In this document: in pieces, positions 41,860 through 49,689 of the stretch | Layout: every line of letters starts with the position of its first letter | Position numbering within the stretch: position 1 is the stretch's first letter | Assembly: GCA_025936115.1 (NCBI GenBank) | Contig: JAICTZ010000009.1 | Location: 62,001 to 126,000 of the forward strand | From: Polyangiaceae bacterium | GTDB lineage: Bacteria > Myxococcota_A > Polyangia > Polyangiales > Polyangiaceae | Reading direction: 5' to 3' | DNA length: 64,000 nucleotides | Notes under the pieces: model-generated | The model's input: the letters and a program-made list of their open reading frames with translations, nothing else | Told to the model about the DNA's origin: nothing | Database searches by the model: none | Made by a program: the position numbers and the translations under genes

Positions 41860-42811
41860 TGACGACGTTCTGCGGCTGCCCGGCGATGAAGCCGGCGACG
41901 TTCACGGCCGTCACGGCGAGCAACCGCTCGCGCGCCGCGCGGCTGGTCCAGGCCTGGTGCGGCGTGATCACGCAGTTTGGCGCGGAGAGCAGCGGATGAT
42001 CGGCGGGGGGCGCCTCCGTCGTGAGCACGTCGAGCCCGGCGCCGGCGATGACGCCGTGCTCGAGTGCGCGCGCGAGCGCCACTTCGTCGATCAGGGCGCC
42101 GCGCGCCGTATTCAGCAAGAACGACGAGCGGCGCATGGTCGCAAGGCGCGCCTCACCGACGAGCGCGCGGGTTTCGGAGGACAGCGGACAATGCAGCGAG
42201 ACCACGTCACTTTCGGCAAAAATCACGTCGAGCGGACGGTATTCGACGCCGCCGGGCGGCTCCGGCAGCCGCCGTGACGGCGTCGCAAGCACGCGCATCC
42301 CGAGCGCGCGGGCGAGCAGCGCGACGCGCTGTCCGATGGCCCCGAAGCCGACGATGCCGAACGTGAGCCCCTCGAGCTCGATGATGGGCTCGTGCCAGAA
42401 CGAGAAATCCGCGCTCTTGACCCAATCTCCCTGCCGCACGGCGCGAGCGTGGGATCCGACGTGGGAGGCGAGCTCGAGGAGTAGCGCGAGCGTGTGTTGG
42501 GCGACGCTCGCCGTCGAGTACGCCGGCACGTTCGAGACTGGGATGTTCCGTGCGCGCGCCGCCGCCGCGTCCACCATGTCGTAGCCGGTCGCGAGCACGG
42601 CGACGCCGCGTAGCCCCGGCGTCCGCTCGAAGAAATGGGCGTCGAGTTGCGTCTTGTTGGTGACGACGACGTGGGCGCCGCGCGCTCGCTCGACCACGAG
42701 CTCGTCGGGCGTACGCGCGTACACGACGAGCTCACCGAGCTTGTCGAGCGGCTCCCACGACAGATCACCCGGATTGAGCGTGTGACCGTCGAGCACGACG
42801 ATGCGAGGCAT
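41852..42811 (-). CDS. D-2-hydroxyacid dehydrogenase (NAD-binding, glycerate dehydrogenase-like)
   Basis: A 319-residue member of the phosphoglycerate/formate dehydrogenase family. The NAD-binding motif GFGAIG is in the middle (FGIVGFGAIGQRVALLARALGMRVL). The catalytic triad is visible: Arg in LLNTARGALID, Glu in GLDVLTTEAPPADHPL, and His in ITPHQAWTS. The N-terminal catalytic half contains VVVTNKTQLD and VLATGYDMVDAAAARARNIPVSNVPAYSTASVAQ, the glycerate/hydroxypyruvate reductase type. It should reduce a 2-keto acid such as hydroxypyruvate in the cytoplasm. Stop overlaps the lipase-maturation-factor start by 8 nt. Confidence 0.92.
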   Translation of the reverse strand: MPRIVVLDGHTLNPGDLSWEPLDKLGELVVYARTPDELVVERARGAHVVVTNKTQLDAHFFERTPGLRGVAVLATGYDMVDAAAARARNIPVSNVPAYSTASVAQHTLALLLELASHVGSHARAVRQGDWVKSADFSFWHEPIIELEGLTFGIVGFGAIGQRVALLARALGMRVLATPSRRLPEPPGGVEYRPLDVIFAESDVVSLHCPLSSETRALVGEARLATMRRSSFLLNTARGALIDEVALARALEHGVIAGAGLDVLTTEAPPADHPLLSAPNCVITPHQAWTSRAARERLLAVTAVNVAGFIAGQPQNVVNG

Positions 42812-42865
42812 ACGCCCCGAGCCTACCCTCTGGCACGGGGTCGGCCCCAGGATCCGCGCCGGGAC

Positions 42866-44743
42866 TTAACGCCGCGCGCTCACGACGGCTGCACGGCTCA
42901 AAAATTGCTGAAACATGGCGCGGTCGCCCGGCGCAGGCGGCGCTGGGTAGCCGTAATCGTGCTTCACGTGTCCCGCGAACAGGCAGCCCACGGCTCGGTC
43001 GAAGCTCCGCGCGTCGGGCCCGAGGTCCACGGACTTGGCGCTGTCGTCCGCGAACCGGCGCACCACCGATTGCAGCTGTTCGCACCAGCCCGGTAGCTCT
43101 GGCAGGAGCACGGGCGAGGCGTTCGGACAACACGTCCTCCGAATGATCGCGGTCGCGGGTAGCTCGTACCAATTGAGCCCCGCGGCACGCGCGCCGCTCG
43201 CCGTCTTGCCTGTGTGGCGCGCATCGATCTTGAGGCCGGCGTCGAGCGCGTTCGCGGCTTCCACGGGCGCGGGATCATGCGTCATGCCGTAGAGCTGATG
43301 CGCGGTCGCACGAAAATCGCCGTCTTCGCAGACGAAGGCGAAGTCGGGCGTGCCCTCGAACGAGCCCGGTTGGAAATGCTCCTCGACGCATTCGTTGCGC
43401 ACGACGTCGGCGTTGCGTTTGACGACGGGTTTGGGCGCGGCGGCGTGCGGCACTGCCACCGACGCCACGGGCGGCGCCGCATCGGGCTTCGTGCCGAGGC
43501 CGAGCGCCACGTAAACCCCGCCGCCGCCAGCCAGCGCGGCGACGACCACCCAAGGCCAGACTGAAACCTTGCGCTCGAAGGGATTGAACGAAATGCGGCG
43601 CTGCAACGGCGGGCGCGCCAGGCCCTCGACGGTCGGCCCTGGACCGACGCCCGGCGCGTCGAGCGTCGCGAGCGGCGCCGACGCCGGCAGCACGGGCGGC
43701 AGACTCTCGGGTTCCGCCTCCTCGGGCGCTCGGTCGTGCACGGGCGCCCCCTGATCGTCCGGGCGCGTGGCGTCGTCGATGAGCACGCCATCGTCGCGCC
43801 CGGGGCCGAACGCCGTGCCTGCGACGATCTCCCCGAGGCCGCGCGGGGGAGGAACGCGCGGTGGTTGCCGCGGCGGCGGCATGCGCGTCGGTTCACGCTC
43901 CCAGTGATCGAGGAGCGACTGCAGCTCGTTCAAATCCGACGAGCGAGTGCGCCGCTCGCCCATCAGGCCGCGCCATAAGATCTCCTGCAACACGGGCTCG
44001 GCGACACCGGAGTTCACGAGCGGCGCGGGACGAATCGCCATGGCGCGCAGCAGCGCTTCCCGGGTCGCGCCGGCGAACGGCGGTTTGCCCGTGAGCATGG
44101 TGTAGAGCGTCGCGCAAAGGCCCCACACGTCGTCGGACGCGCTCTCGGGCGCTCCACGCAGCCGCTCCGGCGGGCAATACGGGCCGACCGGCGGCGCAAT
44201 CAGCTGCGTGAGTAGCGGCGAGATGGCGCGCGCCGTCGGCTCGGCCACGACGCTGCGCGGTGAAAGGGCCCCGTGCACCGCGCCGGTGACGTGCAATGCC
44301 TGCACGGCGTCCGCCAGGCGTAGCGTCCACGCGACCGCCTTGGCCGGATGGAGCGGCCCTGCTTCGAGCAGCGTGCGCAAGCTCTTGCCCGGCAGGTGCT
44401 CGGCGACGGCGAAGCCCGCACCAATCGGCAGCTTCACGTCGTCGGGGAAGGCTCCCGGCTCGACTTCTTTGACTACGTCGATGATCGACACCAGATGGCG
44501 ATGGCTCACGCCGCGCCCGAAGCTGCTGAGTCGACCCGGCTCGGCGAGCGCGACCACGACCAAGCGCCCGCTCGCCGCCTCGATCGCCATCCAGCGCTGC
44601 GCGTTTTCGCTCGAGGCGAGCGGCCGCTCCAAGCTGTAGCGACCCGCCAATAGCGGGCGGGGTTCGTTCAAGGCCACTCCAGGCTTGTCGCTGAGGAACG
44701 CGTTCACGCCAATATCGCCCCCGAGGGCGCTCACCACCAACAT
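42866..44743 (-). CDS. Transmembrane pseudokinase (Hanks-kinase fold lacking catalytic residues)
   Basis: 625 residues from ATG 44743; the frame is open to 44881 but without similarity. The kinase-like domain (about 30-290) keeps C-lobe features (HVTGAVHGALSPRSV at 151-165, SDDVWGLCATLYTMLTGKPPFAGATREALLRAM). It lacks a Gly-rich loop, the VAIK lysine (VVVALAEP), the HRD aspartate (HGALSP) and a DFG motif, so it cannot be an ordinary kinase. A Pro-rich linker and one TM (VWPWVVVAALAGGGGVYVALGLG) follow. The extracytoplasmic C-terminal domain of about 190 residues has Cys pairs (NECVEEHF, FAFVCEDGDF, RRTCCPNASPVLL, LPGWCEQLQ). It is probably a sensor or scaffold. Confidence 0.8.
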   Translation of the reverse strand: MLVVSALGGDIGVNAFLSDKPGVALNEPRPLLAGRYSLERPLASSENAQRWMAIEAASGRLVVVALAEPGRLSSFGRGVSHRHLVSIIDVVKEVEPGAFPDDVKLPIGAGFAVAEHLPGKSLRTLLEAGPLHPAKAVAWTLRLADAVQALHVTGAVHGALSPRSVVAEPTARAISPLLTQLIAPPVGPYCPPERLRGAPESASDDVWGLCATLYTMLTGKPPFAGATREALLRAMAIRPAPLVNSGVAEPVLQEILWRGLMGERRTRSSDLNELQSLLDHWEREPTRMPPPRQPPRVPPPRGLGEIVAGTAFGPGRDDGVLIDDATRPDDQGAPVHDRAPEEAEPESLPPVLPASAPLATLDAPGVGPGPTVEGLARPPLQRRISFNPFERKVSVWPWVVVAALAGGGGVYVALGLGTKPDAAPPVASVAVPHAAAPKPVVKRNADVVRNECVEEHFQPGSFEGTPDFAFVCEDGDFRATAHQLYGMTHDPAPVEAANALDAGLKIDARHTGKTASGARAAGLNWYELPATAIIRRTCCPNASPVLLPELPGWCEQLQSVVRRFADDSAKSVDLGPDARSFDRAVGCLFAGHVKHDYGYPAPPAPGDRAMFQQFLSRAAVVSARR

Positions 44744-45212
44744 AGCATTCTCTTCTCCGAAGCGAGACTTCGATTCGTGGCCGCACACGCGAAGCCCACG
44801 CCTTTCGTGCGAAACGGCGACGAAAGACGCTCTTACGCCTACAGAGGGTGATGTCATCATCCGATGTACGAAGAGGTACACCGATACGTCTTTTCGTCGT
44901 CGCAGACACGAGCAGCGTCCGTGACTCCGGGTCTCTGCCGGCCGCGGCTGAAACTCGGCGCATACGGCATTCGGACGAGCGCGCTATTCGAGCGCGATCG
45001 GTGTTGCAGTTCGCCCCAATCGTAATCGGTCCGTGCAATGTACGACTCCCGCACGCTTGGGAGCGTGGGGCCATTAAGGCACATGCGCGCGCGGTCAAGT
45101 GCACAAGGCACTAAAACGATCTCGCGGATTATGGCGCAACGTGGCTCGAAGTCACGAGTATGATGTGTGATTTGACGTTGACAGACCTGCCTTGTCACCG
45201 TATTGAGCGCCC
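44744..45212. other. Long intergenic region between divergent genes
   Basis: 469 bp. No convincing gene. It is less GC-rich than the flanks and contains small inverted repeats: CGCGCT-ATTCG-AGCGCG (44980-44996) and CACGCT-TGGG-AGCGTG (45052-45067). Its right end holds the TTGACA promoter of the next gene. A non-coding RNA is possible but not supported further. Confidence 0.4.
45178..45206 (+). promoter_or_regulatory. Sigma-70-like promoter abutting a start codon
   Basis: TTGACA (45178-45183), 17-bp spacer, TATTGA (45201-45206); ATG begins at 45213. Transcription would start at or next to the ATG, giving a leaderless mRNA. Confidence 0.5.
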
Positions 45213-45638
45213 ATGGCAAAGACAGATATCGACGACAGGATCCGCGGCATGCTCGAGGCGTTTGCTGGCGACCTCGCGAATCTCATTCGTGAGTCGGCCA
45301 TGCAGAGCGTCCGCGACGCGCTCGGCGGCGAACCGCCGGCACGCGGCGGCCGCCGCGGAGGCGGCGGAGGCGGCGGAGGCGGCGGAGGCGGCGGCGCAGC
45401 GAGTGCGGCCAGTCGTCGCCTGGCGAAAGGCGCCAAGCGCCCGCCGGACGAGATCGTCAAGTTGACCGCTCAGCTGCTCGACTACGTCAAAGCCAACAAG
45501 GGCGAACGCATCGAACAGATCGCCAAAGGCATGGGCGTCTCGACGCGCGAGCTGAACCTCCCCGTGAAGAAGCTGATTGCCGGCAAGTCAATTCGCACTC
45601 GGGGTCAGAAACGCGCGACGCAATACTTCCCGAAGTGA
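45213..45638 (+). CDS. Small DNA-binding-like protein with poly-Gly hinge
   Basis: 141 residues. The N-terminal helical part (DDRIRGMLEAFAGDLANLIRESAMQSVRDAL) looks like an oligomerisation segment. A run of 13 Gly acts as a flexible hinge. The C-terminal 75 residues (KRPPDEIVKLTAQLLDYVKANKGERIEQIAKGMGVSTRELNLPVKKLIAGKSIRTRGQKRATQYFP) form a winged-helix-like unit, with the final wing GQKRATQYF typical of small regulatory proteins of myxobacteria. It likely binds DNA. The Gly run is encoded by 9-bp GGAGGCGGC repeats. Monocistronic; probably transcribed from the adjacent leaderless promoter. Confidence 0.78.
   Translation: MAKTDIDDRIRGMLEAFAGDLANLIRESAMQSVRDALGGEPPARGGRRGGGGGGGGGGGGGAASAASRRLAKGAKRPPDEIVKLTAQLLDYVKANKGERIEQIAKGMGVSTRELNLPVKKLIAGKSIRTRGQKRATQYFPK
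45357..45392 (+). repeat. 9-bp tandem repeat encoding poly-Gly
   Basis: Four perfect copies of GGAGGCGGC inside the small DNA-binding-like gene, encoding 12 of the 13 consecutive Gly residues. Confidence 0.9.
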
Positions 45639-45678
45639 CGCCTGCGGGGGACGGGCGGGGCCGCTTCGCAAGCTCGAG

Positions 45679-46755
45679 TCAGAAGGCTCCCCTCGCGAAG
45701 AGCAGTGCGCCGCCCGGACTCGGACGCACGGCGACGGCCGGTCGCTCGGGCGACGCGGGCCAGAACACCCAAGTGGCAACCATGAGGCCCGCGGAGGCGC
45801 CGGCGGTGATGAAACCGATTCTCTCGCGCCGCACGACCTGGTCGAAGTGCTCGTTAGCCGTCGCCACGTTCTTGCGAGTGTCTTCTGACGGAATTGCGGC
45901 CTCCGCCTGCGCCACGGCCGCGCTCGCGTCGTCGCGAGCGAGCGCATAGCCGATCCCGACGCCGAGCCCGGCGAGCGTCAGAGCCGCCTCGCCGATCAGG
46001 ACGCCCGTACGAAGCGCGGAGCCGTGGTCGTTATGTACTGGCGCTGGTGGCCCGGAGCCGCCCGGTCCGCCCGGCCCGCCCGTGACGAGCGCCGCATCTG
46101 GCGGCGCCTGCGCTGCTTTTGCGTCGGCGCCCTCTCGAAAGAAGACTTTGAGCGTGCGGTGCTCGCCCGTCCCGAGCGTGAGCTCCGCGCGATAGTCGGC
46201 TTCGTCCTTCGCGCGGACGACGACGCGGTGCGACCCCGGATCGAGACGCAGCGAGGTCCCGAGCGTGGTCGCGGGCAGCGAGCGTCCGTCGACTTCGGCC
46301 AGCGCCGACTTGCCCGGCGGCACCACGATATCGAGCTTGGCGACGCGTGAATCGATGCGGCGTCGCGCGAGGGGCAGCAGCGGCTCGACGTCGGGTGCAG
46401 GCGCTCCGCTACGGATCAGCTCGGCGGTACGGTCGTAGTCCGACGAGGCCGCAACGAGCGCGCCCAGCTGCTCCTCACAGTGCGCCAAGTGATAGCGCAG
46501 CCCCGGCGTCTCCTTGATCGCGAGCGCGTTCTTGAGCTTGCCCGCCGCAGCCTTCCAGTCCGAGCTCGCCTCGAGCGCCGTCGCTTCGGCGAAGAGGCGG
46601 CGCGCCGTCGCAAGCTCGGCCGCCGACGGCTCCTTCGCCGACACAGGGCTCGCCCATAGGCCGAACAGCAACATTCCGACGAGCCTCAGCAGGCTTTTTA
46701 CGAGACGCGCGCCCGACCACGAGCCCGCGCGACCCAGCACCCCGAACCCATGCAT
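45679..46755 (-). CDS. TPR/PEGA-type envelope protein
   Basis: 358 residues; GTG codon 19 (VKSLLRLVGMLLFGLWASPVSA) may be the true start, giving a normal signal peptide. A helical TPR-like part follows (ELATARRLFAEATALEASSDWKAAAGKLKNALAIKETPGLRYHLAHCEEQLG). Next comes a PEGA-like beta domain (AKLDIVVPPGKSALAEVDGRSLPATTLGTSLRLDPGSHRVVVRAKDEADY) and a Gly/Pro linker. Two hydrophobic helices are near the C-terminus (GVLIGEAALTLAGLGVGIGYALA; IGFITAGASAGLMVATWVFW). The gene upstream (46765-47790) has the same architecture, separated by 9 bp, so the two probably arose by duplication and are co-transcribed. Confidence 0.8.
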   Translation of the reverse strand: MHGFGVLGRAGSWSGARLVKSLLRLVGMLLFGLWASPVSAKEPSAAELATARRLFAEATALEASSDWKAAAGKLKNALAIKETPGLRYHLAHCEEQLGALVAASSDYDRTAELIRSGAPAPDVEPLLPLARRRIDSRVAKLDIVVPPGKSALAEVDGRSLPATTLGTSLRLDPGSHRVVVRAKDEADYRAELTLGTGEHRTLKVFFREGADAKAAQAPPDAALVTGGPGGPGGSGPPAPVHNDHGSALRTGVLIGEAALTLAGLGVGIGYALARDDASAAVAQAEAAIPSEDTRKNVATANEHFDQVVRRERIGFITAGASAGLMVATWVFWPASPERPAVAVRPSPGGALLFARGAF

Positions 46756-46764
46756 GAGCGCGCC

Positions 46765-47790
46765 TCAGTAAGTGCCCGCGAACGACACTCCGGCGGTTTC
46801 ACGGCCTATCCACGGAAGCGCCCGCAAACTCGCACTTTTGGAGCGCGTGAGATCGGGCATCACGAGCCATGCCGCAAGCGTGGCACCGCCGAGGATGGCA
46901 CCCGTCAAAAGCGCCGCGTCCGCCCGGTTGCGGCTGCGTTTTTCGCGGGAAACGGCGTCCTCGAGCCCCACACAATCGGGCGACGCCGCGGGCGTCGGGC
47001 ACCCCATTCCGCCCTGACTCGCCGCCTCGCCGTGGCGCGAGGCTTCGTCGTGGGCCGCTCCGGCGTCGAGCGCAAACCCGACGCCGACACCGAGCGCGAT
47101 CAAACTCGCGGCCGCCCCGGAGATCACGACGATCGTGCGCGGCTCCATCCCCGTGCGCGGGGCTTCTTGTCGGGCAGGACCGCCAGCAGTCGGAGCCGTG
47201 GCGACGGCGGGCCGAGCGTCGGCGACGAGCGAGATGGCGAGCCCGAGCGCCGCACCGGCCTCGGCTGTGATCGAACGCTCCTCGTCGCGAAAACCGCTGA
47301 GGTGCGCACGCACGAGGTGTGTCCCCGGCGTCACGAAAATCTCGTGACCGAGCGGGGCCGTGCCGTACGACGCGCCGTCGACCGAGAGTTCGGCGCCGGC
47401 GGGACGCACCTCGACCGCGAGCGCGCCGACCTCGCGCCGCACGCGTTGAAACAGTGTGACGAAGCGCTCCTTGGCCGCGCGCACGTCCTCGCGCGAGCTC
47501 ACCGAGTACGTGCGTAGACAATAATCGAGGTGCTCGGCGGCGTCGCGCGACAGTCCAAGCTCGATCTCCGTGCGTCCGAGATTGCACGCTATGTCGAAGG
47601 ATTGCCGCAGCGACCATGCCTCGCGATAGGCGTCGAAAGCGGCGTGGTAGTCGCCGGCCGCGAACGCGCGGTTGCCCTCGCGAAATGACTGCTCCGCTCG
47701 GTCGCTCTCGTCGTCGGCACGGCTCGGTCTCGAGGTCGCTGCCACGAACAACGTGAGCGCGACGCCGAGCGCGCGACCTACTCGAGCCAT
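46765..47790 (-). CDS. TPR/PEGA-type envelope protein
   Basis: 341 residues from ATG 47790; the frame is open much further upstream, but the signal peptide (MARVGRALGVALTLFVAATSRPSRA) begins here. Helical TPR repeats (EQSFREGNRAFAAGDYHAAFDAYREAWSLRQSFDIACNLGRTEIELGLSRDAAEHL) precede a PEGA domain (ALAVEVRPAGAELSVDGASYGTAPLGHEIFVTPGTHLVRAHLSGF). Two hydrophobic C-terminal helices flank a Cys-containing loop (GCPTPAASPDC). It ends in ETAGVSFAGTY, like other proteins of this set. It overlaps the 3' end of the upstream gene by 13 nt. Possibly binds envelope or surface components; no enzyme activity expected. Confidence 0.82.
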   Translation of the reverse strand: MARVGRALGVALTLFVAATSRPSRADDESDRAEQSFREGNRAFAAGDYHAAFDAYREAWSLRQSFDIACNLGRTEIELGLSRDAAEHLDYCLRTYSVSSREDVRAAKERFVTLFQRVRREVGALAVEVRPAGAELSVDGASYGTAPLGHEIFVTPGTHLVRAHLSGFRDEERSITAEAGAALGLAISLVADARPAVATAPTAGGPARQEAPRTGMEPRTIVVISGAAASLIALGVGVGFALDAGAAHDEASRHGEAASQGGMGCPTPAASPDCVGLEDAVSREKRSRNRADAALLTGAILGGATLAAWLVMPDLTRSKSASLRALPWIGRETAGVSFAGTY

Positions 47791-48326
47791 GGTTCTCGGA
47801 CGACCTTGGCTTTGTGTGGCGCAGAGCGCGGCGCCGCCGATTTGACGCGCGGTGCCGCTGTGGGCGGTTTTGGCGCGCTCGGCGCGGGTACCGTGGCCGG
47901 CTCGGTCGGCGCCGCCGTGGCGACGGGGGCAGTGGTGGTGGTCGGCCCGACGGGCGCCGACGGCGCGACGCGACGCGCCGCGGTGTCTGGCGCAAGTGGT
48001 GCAGGCGGCGCAGACGTCGTCACGAGCGGCAGCGGCGACGGCCCCGCCAGCGCCATGTAAATCACGACGCCGAAGAGCGCGAGCACGACGGCCGAACCAA
48101 AGATGAAGAGCGGCAAACCCCGGTTTCGGCGGGGCGGCATCATCAACTTGAGCTGCGTCTTGGCTTGTCGCGGATCGAGCTCGGCTGAGATGCGAATGGC
48201 TTTGAAATCGATCGTCCGGTGATCCGAAATTTGTGCGAGCGGACGCGGAGGGACGTACACGTTGGCCTGTTCGGGCAACGTATCCCCGCTGTCGTGCGCT
48301 TCTTGGCGGTCGAGAGTGGATTTCAT
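47778..48326 (-). CDS. Single-pass membrane protein with Pro/Ala-rich tail
   Basis: 182 residues from ATG 48326 (the frame is open to 48488, but this Met begins a normal cytoplasmic segment). Residues 1-65 are polar and cytoplasmic (DRQEAHDSGDTLPEQANVYVPPRPLAQISDHRTIDFKAIRISAEL). One TM follows (LPLFIFGSAVVLALFGVVIYMALAG, about 68-92), then a Pro/Ala/Thr-rich extracytoplasmic tail ending KVVREPWLE. It precedes and overlaps the PEGA gene by 13 nt, so these three minus-strand genes form an operon. The short cytoplasmic part could be a kinase substrate. No recognised family. Confidence 0.7.
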   Translation of the reverse strand: MKSTLDRQEAHDSGDTLPEQANVYVPPRPLAQISDHRTIDFKAIRISAELDPRQAKTQLKLMMPPRRNRGLPLFIFGSAVVLALFGVVIYMALAGPSPLPLVTTSAPPAPLAPDTAARRVAPSAPVGPTTTTAPVATAAPTEPATVPAPSAPKPPTAAPRVKSAAPRSAPHKAKVVREPWLE

Positions 48327-48577
48327 ACGAACGCGCGTGCATGGAAATGCCGATAATCCCCGGCTGGCGTCAAGCTGGTCGGCACGCTCGCGGCCGGAAT
48401 TGCTCGCGATTGCAAGGAAAACCTCGTGAGTCGTACTGCCCGCCGCGGGGCGCGGGTCGGTCGCGGCGGCGCCAGGCAACGCCCGCATCGATATTCAATG
48501 TACCGGCCGGCCGTTCCATCCATTAAGAGTCTGGCCGACAGCCCGGTTTTGTGCGACCGGTATCGACTCTGTTCGCC

Positions 48578-49606
48578 ATGTTTCGTCGCGCCCTTGCCTC
48601 ACTGGTCCTCGTCGGATGGTCCTTCACCGCGTCGCCCTCGGCCGCCTCGGCCAAGGGTGCTCCCCAGGTGCACGTCGTGCAGCCGGGGCAGCGTCTCGGC
48701 TCCATCGCCAAGCGCTACAACGTGACGGTCGAAGCAATCGCTTACGCGAACGGAATTCGCCAGCACGCGCCGATCAAGCCCGGCCAGCGACTGGTCATCC
48801 CGGATCGCAAGGACAAGGACGGCAGCGAAGCGCGCGCCGAGAATCCCGACGTGGGCGACGCGCCCGACGCGCACGCGACACGGCGCGCTTCACTCGAACG
48901 GCCGAGCAACGGCCGGCGCCGCTCCGGGCCGGCTTGGCAAGACTACGTACGCAGCCCCAAACGCAAGAATTGGGTCGAGCTCTCCAACCATATTTCCAAA
49001 TGGCGCGGGCTCGTCATCGACGCCAAGGGGCACTTGCGGCCACAGGCACGCGCCGCAATTTGCGAGCTCCTCGGCGCGACGGGTGATCACCCGGGCGCGC
49101 CCGATCGACTCCTGCGTCTGCTCGTCGACGTGAGCAACACCTTCGGGGGCCGGCCCATGCAAATCGTGAGCGGCTACCGCACGACCTCGTTTTTCCGCGA
49201 TTCACGCCACAAAACGAGCCAGGCCGTCGATTTCACCGTGGTCGGCGTGCCGAACTCCGTCGCGCGCGACTACCTCCTCACGCTCGACAGCGTCGGCGTC
49301 GGTTACTACCCGAACTCGACGTTCCTGCACCTCGACGTGCGCCCGCGCTCGACGCGCTGGATCGACTACGCAGGCCCGGGCGAAGCGCCGCGTAAGACAC
49401 CGCACGGTACGCCCCCGCGCACCCCCGTCGATTTCGACGAGCTCGCGGAGCTCGCGGCGGAGAGCAGCGGTTTGCGTGACGCCGAACCCACGGCGCGTCC
49501 GCCCGAAGCCGACACGGACAACGCGGTCACCACGAGCGGACCGCCCGCCGCGAACCCCAAACCGGGCGCACCCGCCGCGGAAGCTCCGCCCGCCGCGCAG
49601 CCGTAA
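48578..49606 (+). CDS. LysM and DUF882 (peptidase M15-like) cell-wall protein
   Basis: 342 residues from ATG 48578 (GTG 48551 is possible). Signal peptide (FRRALASLVLVGWSFTASPSAASA), then a LysM domain (about 30-75: HVVQPGQRLGSIAKRYNVTVEAIAYANGI, PIKPGQRLVIP) that binds peptidoglycan. A DUF882/YcbK-type domain follows (about 190-270), with metal-ligand motifs SRHKTSQAVDF (His, Asp) and TFLHLDVRP (His), preceded by SGYRTTSFF. This suggests a zinc-dependent peptidase or lytic function on the cell wall. The C-terminal 70 residues are Pro/Ala-rich. Periplasmic or surface. Monocistronic, with about 250 bp upstream. Confidence 0.88.
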   Translation: MFRRALASLVLVGWSFTASPSAASAKGAPQVHVVQPGQRLGSIAKRYNVTVEAIAYANGIRQHAPIKPGQRLVIPDRKDKDGSEARAENPDVGDAPDAHATRRASLERPSNGRRRSGPAWQDYVRSPKRKNWVELSNHISKWRGLVIDAKGHLRPQARAAICELLGATGDHPGAPDRLLRLLVDVSNTFGGRPMQIVSGYRTTSFFRDSRHKTSQAVDFTVVGVPNSVARDYLLTLDSVGVGYYPNSTFLHLDVRPRSTRWIDYAGPGEAPRKTPHGTPPRTPVDFDELAELAAESSGLRDAEPTARPPEADTDNAVTTSGPPAANPKPGAPAAEAPPAAQP

Positions 49607-49645
49607 CGCAGTACCGGCGCTCTCGCCCTAGGGCCGCCTTGGAGG

Positions 49646-49671
49646 GTCGTGATCGTTCCTTTCCAAGCTCG
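49646..49671 (+). promoter_or_regulatory. Third copy of the kinase-associated motif
   Basis: GTCGTGATCGTTCC followed by TTTCCAAGCTCG resembles copy B at 28465-28491, with one inserted base and a changed centre; TTCCAAG-C/A-TCG and the upstream TCGTGATC are shared. It ends 18 bp before the GTG start of a pseudokinase gene. Confidence 0.45.
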
Positions 49672-49689
49672 TAGGACAAGAGGCTGAGA

